Source: Manis javanica (taxonomy: Eukaryota > Chordata > Mammalia > Pholidota > Manidae). From it: a stretch of 64,000 nt of DNA. A program made the translations under genes and the position numbers. Below the pieces are notes generated by a model that saw nothing but the letters and a program-made list of their open reading frames with translations, had not been told where the DNA came from and did no database searches. The DNA is taken from NCBI RefSeq assembly GCF_040802235.1, contig NC_133156.1, positions 185,640,351 through 185,704,350 on the forward strand, read 5' to 3'. Shown one piece after another: positions 12,058 through 21,009 of this stretch (the first letter of the stretch is position 1; each line of letters starts with the position of its first letter).

Positions 12058-12150
12058 TCCAAAAGTAATTAGTGAACACTTACTGTGTGCTTGATACTGA
12101 GGATGGTGGAGGATAAAAAGACAGGAAAAAATACTCTCCTAGGTGATGAT
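12058..12150 (+). repeat. ancient interspersed repeat fragment
   Basis: 'agtgaacacttactgtgtgc' followed by 'gatactgaggatggtggagg' resembles the same old family as 7725-7880. Weak. Confidence 0.35.
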
Positions 12151-12394
12151 GTGTTTGAATGCTAATGCTGACTGAGTGGAAACTTTGGCTTCCTAGCATC
12201 AGACACGCTTCAAGTGAGGTTTCAGAGGCAGTTATGATGAATTATATTTATTTTCATGGTTTATTTCTTTGAGTATTTTCCTGTTTTCCCTGACCCAGCC
12301 TCAATTTTTAAGAACTCCTATAACTCTTCTGCCTTCTGTATAATTTCCCTACCTAAGGACTGCATGCTAGGAACAGTATGAACATATTTAGTTT

Positions 12395-12481
12395 AGTAAG
12401 AGGTATTTATTTATTTTTTATTTTGGTATCATTAATCTACAATTACATGAGGAACGTTATGTTTACTAGTAAGAGGTATTT
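12395..12481 (-). mobile_element. 59-bp L1 3'-end insertion with perfect TSD
   Basis: The 14-bp direct repeat agtaagaggtattt occurs at 12395-12408 and 12468-12481. It brackets a 59-bp insert (12409-12467) whose minus strand is the extreme L1 3' end followed by an A-rich tail. The insert matches the L1 terminus in the two chimeras ('ttaatctac', 'catgaggaa', 'ttatgttt'). On the minus strand the target reads TTTT/AAAAAAATACC, fitting L1 endonuclease preference. The 5' truncation is extreme. This copy shows where the L1 normally ends and its poly(A) begins, without the env-bearing unit. Confidence 0.9.
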
Positions 12482-12484
12482 TTT

Positions 12485-13795
12485 TAAAAAAATTATAATT
12501 GGTCTTGTTTTCCAGGAAGAAAAGCTGCTCTCTCATGTCTCTATCTGCTTTTACCCAGGGCACAGCAGTTCTAGAAGGGAGAACGTTACACTACTGGGTA
12601 CAGTAATTCTCCTGCATTTACTTTGTTCCCTACAGTAAGTTGGAAGCATCTAGTAAATAGTCCTTTCTTCCTCTCAAGCACCTTACTGTCCCTTCCATTT
12701 CCCTTTTCTTCCCGTCTAATAGCACATCTAAGACTTGGATGGAAAGGAGACAATTATCTATATAAATGTGGTAACTGTAGCAATAGAAACATCTATAACT
12801 GTTGAACAACAAACTATACTTCTTCCCCATAACACCAGCAACCATCTACATTTAACAAGATTTATGTCTTCATACTACTATTGTTTGAAGTTATGAATGC
12901 AGGGAAAAAACAGAGACCAGCCTGAACCACCCATTTTGGAAGTGATTGAACTTAGCATGGAAACTTAGGACAATGAGTGGCCAAGTGGGGTTCAGAAGGG
13001 ATCAACCTCATTCCTTGCAGTTAGGCATACAGTCCAGTGTAAAATCCAGTGTCTGTTGAAGAGAGATACAGGTTTTTATTTTTTATTGAAGTTTTTAAAA
13101 ATTTGCTTATCTAAGGAGAAAGAAAGCATGTGTCTTTAATTTATCTGTGTATCCTTTTGCCGGAGTCCCAGTTTCACTGCATATTTAGAATGCTTTTGCT
13201 CTCAAAGCAAAAACTTGTTTGAATAAGGACTAATTTTTCAACATGTAGATGAAAACTTGAATGATTAGTGGAAAAAATAAATTAATAGCGGAAGTGATTT
13301 CATTGTTCTTAAAAGCAAAAAAAAATACTCCCTTGGGAATTTCATGTCCATGACTACATTTTAATATACTCTTGAGGTAGCCATTTAATCTTACTTTGGG
13401 GTGGACTTGGGTGCAAGTTTATTTTTAATAAGTGAGCACCTACATATTTTCTCTAGAAAAACAAATGGGGAAGTTGGTATTGGGAGAAAACAACCAAGAT
13501 CTAAAAGCAGCGATCACGTCCTTGATACCCTGCCTAACTTTCCAATTCTTGTCTTCAAATAAAACTTGCTTATAGGAACTGCCTTGAAAGACTATGTTGT
13601 TCTTTCTGAGGAGTTTAATGAGTGTTCATTATTTCTACCATTTTCACTTTGCTGTTTCTCAAATTCCAACTGCATAATCCAATTATGGTTTGTGGGTCTG
13701 GTTGGAAAACAATCTGACTGGGGAATTCAGATTTTGAGCCCCATGGGTCTTTGGGAGAAAGAACCATTGCTGAATCCAGGAAGGAGTTAAGAACT
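12485..13795. other. unassigned sequence
   Basis: No gene or repeat recognised. AT-rich, with several short open frames on both strands that overlap one another. Confidence 0.45.
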
Positions 13796-13799
13796 GGAC

Positions 13800-14000
13800 C
13801 TCTGGGAGTCAGGATGTCTGGTCTAATCTTGGTCTAGCCTATACCACCTTTGGTTTCTAAGATAGTGATTTAACCACTCTTCACTTAAATTCTTTGGGCC
13901 TCTTTGGCTTCATACAGTAACAGAGGGGATTAAATAAGATAATTCATATAAAGTTATTAGCACATAGCAACGTCTGAATACATGTTAACTGATACTATCA
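13800..14000 (+). repeat. MIR
   Basis: MIR pattern: 'ggagtcaggatgtctggtc', 'tttaaccactcttcactta', 'ttctttgggcctctttggc', 'gattaaataagataattca', 'gttattagcacatagcaac'. Confidence 0.8.
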
Positions 14001-14004
14001 TACT

Positions 14005-14854
14005 GAAAACACAAAACCGATAATCTTCGGTTGGTAGAACTTTCAAGGATGGAACCAATACATTTGTGACCCAGGTGTGGTTTCTTGTTTAACCTGACAC
14101 ACATGCAAACCACTCCTTATACACATGACTGAGTTTTCTTTCTCTGGTGCACAGAAATTTTCACCATGATGCCTCTAGAGTAGGTTAAAAAGTTTATATT
14201 CTCTTTTAAGATGTTTTCCTTTTATCTGCCCAGTGATAATCATCTCCTGTACTCTATTTAATGACATCAGATTCAAAATATGTTAGTGCCTGGTCTTTCT
14301 GGCCTCAAGCCCAGGAACATCATTGGCCCAGAGTTTCTGAAATCAAAACATAGATTTTACAAAATCATACTGAAATTTGGACATGAGTTATTATTAAGTA
14401 AAGTAAACAAAAGCTGGGCATCCTAAAACATACACCACCCCTCCGAAGATCTCACTTTACTCAGGAGGAAGCCCACATTCTCTTGCATTTTCTGGCATTG
14501 ATCTTTTTTGTCTGGCCCTCAAACCTATCCTGTTTCTTCACCTGGGGTCTCTGGATCTCCCCCACCATTGGGCATCCTGGGCCTTTCCCAGTACCTGATA
14601 CTAAATGCACCATTTGCTTGTTTGGACATTTTTCTATTTTTCTAGGAAGATTTCTTTGGATTTCATTGGGTCCTCAAACTGACTTTTAACCTAAGATGGT
14701 CCACAGTTTTTGCTTTACCTGGACCTTCCTTATACTCTTGCCAAACTGGTATGCCCACTAGGGTCTGCAGTGACATACTTGTCTCCAGCCCTGGAATTTT
14801 TTTTTTAGAGAGTGAATGACTTTATTTGGGAAAATGCCATCTGCATGAACTAAC
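14005..14854. other. unassigned sequence
   Basis: No gene or repeat recognised up to the poly(T) that starts chimera A. Confidence 0.45.
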
Positions 14855-14886
14855 TTTTTTTTTTTTTTGAGAGGGCCTCTCTCATA

Positions 14887-14892
14887 TTTATT
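14887..14892 (-). promoter_or_regulatory. AATAAA polyadenylation signal of unit A
   Basis: TTTATT on the plus strand is AATAAA on the minus strand, 18 nt before the terminal poly(A) at 14868-14855. Position and spacing are identical in copy B. Confidence 0.8.
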
Positions 14893-15007
14893 GATTAAAT
14901 GGTTGTTAACAAATAAAATTCTGTATAGGGGAGTCAGTGCTCAATGCACAATCATTAATCCACCCCAAGCCTAATTCTCATCAGTCTCCAATCTTCTGAA
15001 GCATAAC

Positions 15008-15064
15008 GAACAAGTTCTTACATGGTGAACAAATTCTTACATAGTGAATAAGTTCTTACATGGT
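15008..15064 (-). repeat. three 19-bp tandem units in unit A
   Basis: On the plus strand three consecutive 19-mers share the pattern gaayaarttcttacatrgt (15008-15026, 15027-15045, 15046-15064). The same array is in copy B, so it predates amplification of the chimera. Confidence 0.9.
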
Positions 15065-15817
15065 GAACAGTACAAGGGCAGTCATCACAGAAACTTTCGG
15101 TTTTGATCACGCATTATGAACTATAAACAATCGGTCAAATATGAATATTCGTTTGATTTTTATACTTGATTTATATGTGGATCCCACATTTCTCCCTTTA
15201 TTATTATTATTATTATTTTTAATAAAATGCTGAAGTGGTAGGTAGATGCAAGATAAAGGTAGAAAACATAGTTTAGTGTTGTAAGAGAGCAAATGTAGAT
15301 GATCAGGTGTGTGCCTGTAGACTATGTGTTAATCCAAGCTAGACAAGGGCAATAAAACATCCACAGATGCAGAAGATTCCTCTCAAAACAGGGGGGTGAG
15401 GTTCTAAGCCTCATCTGTGTTGATCCCCAATTTCTCACCTGATGGCCCCCCTGCGACTGTGCCTGTCTTAGGTTGTTCCTCCCTTGAGGAATCTTACCCG
15501 TCTCTGGCTAACCAGTCATCTTCTGGGCCATACAAGGAGATGTAAAGTTGGTAAGTGAGAGAGAAGCCATATTGTTTGAAAAGGTTAGCTTTTTTACTTC
15601 TTTGCAGATTTATGCCCTGTGGCTTCTATGTCCAGCATTTGTCTTGAGGTATCTTTACCACTTGGAGGAATTATGATACTCAGTAAATTCGATATGAGGC
15701 ACGAATTCTATTTAAGGGTTGTAATTAGAAAGGAAGAAGAAAAGCTACAGAGGTAGCAGATGGAAAAAAACATGGGAGGATTGGTTATTTCTTTGACCTA
15801 TCTTCTTGTAGAGTAAC

Positions 15818-16300
15818 TTAAGCATATACAGGTTTTAAACTACTAATTAAATTGTGCACACACATTAACATAATAGGAATACAGTTACATAACCAAAGCA
15901 GATCTATAATTACCAGCCATCTCCAGTGAAGCCAAGAAAACCAGTTAGGCACCCTAGGCATTTGTGAAAATTTGTCTATGATATGATGGATATTGTCCAA
16001 CTGTACACGAACAGTCTGAGAGAAATCAGACAAATTAAAACAAACCATTCCTGGGAACTGTTCACATCCCATATGTTCTTTTAACAGTAGATAGTCTGTA
16101 GTTGTAAGATTTTGGAGTGCTACAACTTGCACTTCTCCTAATTCTTGGTTGAGTTCTAAGAGTATAGATTCAGTCAAATTTGTTGTTTTACTGAAAGCAC
16201 AGGCCAGCTTAGATATCTCCTCCTTCATTCCAATGGCAAGTCCAGGAACCGGTGGGATGGATGCAGCTACAACTGCAGCATCACCTGGATCTTTGTGGAA
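15818..16300 (-). pseudogene. retroviral Env transmembrane-subunit relic (copy A)
   Basis: A 136-residue frame (15818-16228), with further in-frame codons to about 16300, resembles a retroviral TM subunit. Upstream in frame lies a small hydrophobic stretch (AAVVAASIPP) like a fusion peptide. Residues 20-50 are heptad-like and include 'VVALQN'. A loop 'GCEQFPGMVCFNLSD' has Cys at 55 and 63. A Trp-rich membrane-proximal 'WFSWLHWRW' precedes a hydrophobic segment (about 104-126) and a short tail. The loop layout is closest to gamma/alpha-type Env, but the CX6CC pair is reduced to a single Cys. The surface subunit is absent, and a stop lies upstream in this frame. It is a fragment and is not expected to act as Env. 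Confidence 0.75.
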
Positions 16301-16660
16301 GTTTTTTGATGATCATCTTCTGGTATGACTCTTCCAGAGAATGCTGATGTTGGAAGTTCTTCTTCATATCGTATCTTAGTTCATTTTCTGGGTAGCCAAA
16401 TTAGGCTTCGATCCTCTGTATAAACACAAACAGACCCTTTGCTCACACTTTGATATGCCCTTTATACCATTGTGTAGAACTCATTGGAGGTCACCACACA
16501 GGAACTGCTTTTTTTTTTAAGTGAAAGGAATATTATCAGAAAAGTATACCTCCATAGCCGATCATCTGACACCCTTTAAGTGATCAAAATTAAGGATATT
16601 TAAATCATGCATTAATCGTTGATTTACAGTTAGTTTTATCCTATCAGGGAGTAATCCCCC

Positions 16661-16684
16661 TTTTCTTTCTTTCTTTTTTTTTTT
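16661..16684 (-). repeat. internal A-rich tract between L1 end and env unit (copy A)
   Basis: Plus-strand ttttctttctttctttttt-type tract, i.e. A-rich with G interruptions on the minus strand. It sits exactly at the point where the 59-bp L1 at 12409-12467 has its tail, so it is best read as the L1's own original poly(A). Confidence 0.85.
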
Positions 16685-17011
16685 GTTATCTTTAATCTAC
16701 CCTTCCATGAAGAATATTATGTTTACTAGGCTCTCCCCTATATCAAGTCCCCGCTATAAACCCGTTTACAGTCACTGTCCATCAGCATAGAAAAATGTAG
16801 AATCACTACTTGTCTTCTCTGTGTTGTACAGCCCTCCCCTTTCTCCCACCCCCACATGCATGCTAATCTTAATACCCCCCTTTTCCTTCCCCGCCCTTAT
16901 CCCTCCCTACCCACCCATCCTCCCCAGTCCCTTTCCCTTTGGTACCTGTTAGTCCATTCTTGGGTTCTGTGATTCCGCTGCTGTTTTGTTCCTTCAGTTT
17001 TTCCTTTGTTC
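16685..17011 (-). mobile_element. L1 3' UTR (chimera A)
   Basis: It runs from the ORF2 stop to the L1 terminus. The minus strand is rich in G runs (plus-strand 'cccacccccacatgcatg', 'ccccgcccttatccctccc'), the polypurine, quadruplex-prone region typical of L1 3' UTRs. The block ending 'ggtacctgttagtcca' is shared with chimera B. Confidence 0.85.
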
Positions 17012-18690
17012 TTATACTCCACAGATGAGTGAAATCATTTGGTATTTCTCTTTCTCCGCTTGGCTTATTTCACTGAGCATAACACCCTCCAGCTCCATCC
17101 ATGTTGCCGCAAATGGTAGGATTTGCCCTCTTCTTATGGCTGAGTAGTATTCTATTGTGTATATGTACCACATCTTCTTTATCCATTCATCTACTGATGG
17201 ACATTTAGGTTGCTTCCAATTCTTGGCTATTGTAAATAGTGCTGTGGTAAACATAGGGGTGCATCTGTCTTTCTCAAACTTGATTGCTGCGTTCTTAAGG
17301 TAAAGTCCTATTCCTGGGTCAAATGGTAAGTCTGTTTTGAGCATTTTGATGAACCTCCATACTGCTTTCCACAATGGTTGAACTAATTTACATTCCCACC
17401 AGCAGTGTAGGAGGGTTCCCTCCAACATTTGTTGTTGTTTGTCTTTTGGATAGCAGCCATCCTTACTGATGTGAGGTGATACCTCATTGTAGTTTTAATT
17501 TGCATTTCTCTGATAATTAGTGATGTGGAGCATCTTTTCATGTGTCTGTTGGCCATCTGTATTTCTTTTTTGGAGAACTGTCTGTTCAGTTCCTCTGCCC
17601 ATTTTTTAATTGGATTATTTGATTTTTGTTTGTTGAGGCGTGTGAGCTCTTTATATATTTTGGGCTTCAAGCCTTTCTCGGATCTGTCATTTACAAATAC
17701 ATTCTCCCATACAGTAGGGTTCCTTTTTGTTCTATTGATGGTGTCTTTTGCTGTACAGAAGCTTTTAAGCTTAATATAGTCCCACTTGTTCATTTTTGCT
17801 GTTGTTTTCCTTGCCCGGGGAGATATGTTCAAGAAGAGGTCACTTATGTTTATGTCTAAGAGGTTTTTGCCTATGTTTTTTTCCACGAGTTTAATGGTTT
17901 CATGACTTACATTCAGGTCTTTGATCCATTTTGAATTTACTTTTGTATATGGGGTTAGACAATGGTCCAGTTTCATTCTCCTACATGTAGCTGTCCAGTT
18001 TTGCTGGCACCATCTGTTGAAGAGACTGTCATTTCACCATTGTATGTCCATGGCTCCTTTATCAAATATTGATTGACCATATATGTTTGGGTTAATGTCT
18101 GGAGTTTCTAGTCTGTTCCACTGGTCTTTGGCTCTGTTCTTGTGCCAGTACCAAATTGTCTTGATTACTGTGGCTTTATAGTAGAGCTTGAAGTTGGGGA
18201 GTGAGATCCTCCCTACTTTATTCTTCTTTCTCAGGATTGCTTTGGCTATGCGAGGTCTTTGGTGTTTCCATATGAATTTTTGAATTATTTGTTCCAGTTC
18301 ATTGAAGAATGTTGCTGGTAATTTGATAGGGATTGCATCAAATCTGTATATTGCTTTGGGCAGGATGGCCATTTTGACAATATTAATTCTTCCTAGCCAC
18401 GAGCATGGGATGAGTTTCCATTTGTTAGTGTCCCCTTTAATTTCTCTTTAGAGTGACTTGTAGTTTTCAGAGTATAGGTCATTCACTTCTTTGGTTAGAT
18501 TTATTACTAGGTATTTTATTCTTTTTGATGCAATTGTGAATGGAATTGTTTTCCTGATTTCTCTTTCTATTGGTTCATTGTTAGTATATAGGAAAGATAC
18601 AGATTTCTGTGTGTTAATTTTGTATCCTGCAACTTTGCTGTATTCCAATATCAGTTCTAGTAGTTTTGGGTCCACCCCTGAATCTTTTCT
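17012..18690 (-). pseudogene. L1 ORF2 C-terminal portion, 5'-truncated and frame-broken
   Basis: Four minus-strand frames tile ORF2 from right to left: 18448-18675 ('[18 protein letters not shown]'), 18034-18372 ('[18 protein letters not shown]', '[19 protein letters not shown]'), 17383-17976 ('[19 protein letters not shown]') and 17012-17428. The last has the ORF2 C-terminal Cys region ('[15 protein letters not shown]') and ends in a segment like 'YYSAIRRGQILPFAATWM'. Endonuclease and most of the reverse-transcriptase core are missing, and frame shifts separate the pieces. Divergence is low compared with the other L1 fragments here, so this is one of the youngest L1s in the window. Confidence 0.9.
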
Positions 18691-18694
18691 CAGA

Positions 18695-19720
18695 ATATTT
18701 TACATTTCCTGCTTCCCCAAATGCCCTACCCTCCTGCTACACCAGCATTTTATACTATCATTTGTTTTGTTACCACTTCCACAATTTGTGGTTTATCCTC
18801 ATATCTCCTGAACAATTATTTACCTAATATTTTCCCTCAACTCAATTACCTTATTTTGTTAAATATATTTTAAAAGGAAATCAGTAGATAAGTAACAAAA
18901 AGAAATGACTGTGAAAGCTGGAGCAGACTGTAGTCTCAGAGGAAAAAACTTTCTATCATAGCAGAAATACAGGCCAAATGGCTGGTGCTATCAGAGCAGG
19001 GGAGAGAGGCATGAGTCTGGGGCTGGTCATCCCTGTCCCAGGGGCTGAGAACATGAGCCATCAGCAAACAGTGGAAATGGGGTGGGCAGTCAGGTGGGGA
19101 GATTCGGGTCTCCCTGTGGAGCAGGGAGATAGTACTGACTCAGAGGAGGAAAGGGGCACAGGTGGGAGTGGGAGGGAGGGGGAGCTAGGATACAGAGGTC
19201 CTGAGGTTGATATGGGGTGTTGGGTGAGCAATGGTGCATGGGGTGAGGCTGTACAGGAGAAAGGCCCCTTGGAAACTGAGACAAAGATGGAGACCAAAGA
19301 GATATGATGGGGGTGTGGGGGGAAGTGGGGGCTGGAGGTCAGGGTGGAGGAGGGCTGTGTTTTATAGAGAAGGAAATGGAGAGGGATTATAGGATATGCC
19401 AAAGCAGAGCTTGAGGGGCTGGAGGAGACACCCTGAAATGGACAGAGACCACACATGTGTGTGAGATGCAGAGGGGAAAGACTCATAAACAGGGACCATT
19501 TTCTTCATATGGCAAACTACTGCCTTTGGGGTCTGTTCTTAAGTGTGGCACAGAAATCTAAAGCTCCGGTGTCAGCACTGGCAGAGCTTGAAAGGGCAGC
19601 TGCATGGGTTGGAAAGTGAAGAGAACCTGGGCCACCCTGGTCTCTTATAGGTGAGGGTGCTGGCTCTGAAACCTTATCATACCCCCCCCAGGAATCCCTG
19701 GGGGACGTGTCACAACAGAA
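18695..19720. other. unassigned sequence with G-rich plus strand
   Basis: No gene recognised. From about 18975 to 19440 the plus strand is strongly purine/G-rich, with quadruplex-type motifs at 19164-19182 and about 19308-19354. The open frames on both strands (18978-19307 plus; 19061-19486 minus) are low-complexity products of this composition. Confidence 0.6.
19164..19182 (+). other. G-quadruplex-type motif
   Basis: Four G runs with loops of 3, 1 and 1 bases: gggagtgggagggaggggg. This fits the G3+N1-7 quadruplex pattern directly. A looser one follows at about 19308-19354. Confidence 0.7.
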
Positions 19721-19724
19721 GTTC

Positions 19725-19830
19725 TGATCCAGGCGGGTTTGGGCCAAGAATCTGCATTTCTGACAAGATTGGGTGATGCTGAGACACTTCAGGTTGGGGG
19801 CCACACTTTCAGAACCACTTGGCCGGGAAA
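19725..19830 (-). mobile_element. hAT-type DNA transposon relic (MER20-like)
   Basis: Antisense pattern: 'aatctgcatttctgacaag', 'gggtgatgctgagacac', 'ccacactttcagaaccact', the typical end of a MER20-like hAT-Charlie element. Only the 3' half is clear. Confidence 0.6.
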
Positions 19831-19834
19831 GCTG

Positions 19835-20838
19835 TTCCATGCCTTTTAGAGATTGATCAAAGTGCTTTTACATTTCTCTTGAGCAACAAATCACTGTGAT
19901 ATAAAATGAAGTAAATGACCATACTGTTTTAACTCTAAGCTCATAGACAAATATAAAACATTTTAAATGTGAAATGGAAACATTTAAAATTGCTATTGAT
20001 TCTCATCAGTGCAATAGTTCAATAAAGGAAAGAATCATGTGTTCAGTGCCCCCCATCTTGGTCTCCCACTGTAATAGGGATTCATAGCTTTGCTTTCCTC
20101 CTCTGAGAAGCTATCATTTCAAATTTAGTCGGGCGGCCCCTCTTTGGCACCAGGGAAGGGGAAGTGAAGGGGAGAACAAGGAAGACTTTCCCAGCCTTGG
20201 GAAGGTTGGGAGGGGATGCCTATAGTGAAGGGGGGCGGTTTGCTGTTGCGGAGCCGGGATGCTCTTCAGGCCTGGGGGTCTTGTGGTGGGTGTGCTTCTC
20301 TCAGCATCTTCTGGGCTCCAGGCCCTCTGCCCACCACCGCAGCTGCAGTCTCTCCCCTGGCTCCGGGTCTGAGTGGGGAGAACACTTTGGAGAAAGGGGA
20401 GGGTGCATGTCCAGTGCTCAGGAAGAGCACATTCGACTGCATCAGAAATCACTGCACCCCTTGAGCATTTCTCACAATAAATTCGCATGCTTGCTCACAA
20501 CCTGAGAGATGCTGGCAGGGTAAACATAAAGCTTTTAAATATTAGCATAAGTTTCACATTTTTCCTTGTTCAAACTGGGTAGAATTGTCCTTGCCCTTGA
20601 TAAAGGATTCCGGGAATTGAGGCAATGATTAAGAGAGTTATTTAATCATGAGAAGGGAAACAGTCCAATCAGTAACTTATAAAAATAAACAGGAAGGATG
20701 ATGGATTTTGACTTCTTAGTACCCCTAGTTTTTAGCAGTCGGCGACCTGTGTATGTTGCTTGCTGTAGCTGTCCATATCTGGTGCTTTCCTAGGTAGAAA
20801 AGGGAAAAAAGGAGACAGAGCAAATCAGAATCAGAGAC
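19835..20838. other. unassigned sequence, GC-rich in the middle
   Basis: No repeat or gene recognised. About 20115-20440 is GC-rich and carries long open frames on both strands, but none has a recognisable domain or splice structure. Confidence 0.45.
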
Positions 20839-20839
20839 T

Positions 20840-21005
20840 GAGTGTTCAGGTGTCAAGCTGCCAGACAGAACACAGGATGCCCAGTTAAATTTGAATTTCA
20901 GATAGACAATTAATACTTCTCTGTACGGGACATACTTATACTTCTGAAATTCAAATTTAGCTGGATATCTTGTATTTTTATTGGCCAAATCTGGCAACTC
21001 TACTC
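20840..21005. mobile_element. palindromic MITE-like DNA transposon relic
   Basis: The 16-mer aaatttgaatttcaga (20887-20902) recurs inverted as tctgaaattcaaattt (20943-20958). Outer arms also pair ('caggatgcccagttaaat' against 'agctggatatcttgta'). The hairpin-forming layout fits a known old class of mammalian palindromic non-autonomous elements. Family name not assigned. Confidence 0.7.
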
Positions 21006-21009
21006 AAGG

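Larger units (their letters stand above)
14869..16660 (-). mobile_element. 1.8-kb ERV-derived unit, copy A
   Basis: A near-full-length counterpart of 58482-60285. By eye the terminal ~350 bp differ at about 4-5% of sites and the env-bearing part at about 10%. It contains an env TM relic (15818-16300), a TTA-rich stretch (about 15198-15225) and three 19-bp tandem units (15008-15064). It ends at AATAAA plus poly(A). No intact LTR boundaries, gag or pol are visible. It looks like the 3' end of a retroviral transcript rather than a provirus. Confidence 0.8.
14855..18690 (-). mobile_element. chimera A: L1 fused to a 3' env-bearing unit
   Basis: Read on the minus strand: 5'-truncated L1 ORF2 (about 18690 to 17012), L1 3' UTR (about 17000 to 16685), an internal A-rich tract (16684-16661), a 1.79-kb unit carrying an env TM relic (16660-14869), then a terminal poly(A) (14868-14855). 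AATAAA lies 18 nt before that tail. The order, the internal A-tract and the end signals match chimera B. I could not find a convincing TSD, because the right edge is uncertain. Confidence 0.85.

Noticed and set aside
15008-15064. Short regular repeats that might suggest a CRISPR-like array
   Set aside because: The 19-bp units are directly adjacent with no spacers and lie in an ERV-derived unit of a mammalian genome.
15818-16228. Domesticated (syncytin-like) env gene
   Set aside because: Only part of the TM subunit remains, with no surface subunit or signal peptide, a stop upstream in frame, and a different stop in copy B.
17012-17976. Functional L1 ORF2
   Set aside because: 5'-truncated, split by frameshifts, and missing endonuclease and most of the RT core.
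18690-18740. A TSD for chimera A
   Set aside because: Comparing the left flank (14831-14854) with the right flank gives only a 7-base match (aaatgcc), which is not convincing.
19061-19486. Pro/Ser-rich 141-codon minus-strand frame
   Set aside because: A composition artefact of the purine-rich plus strand.
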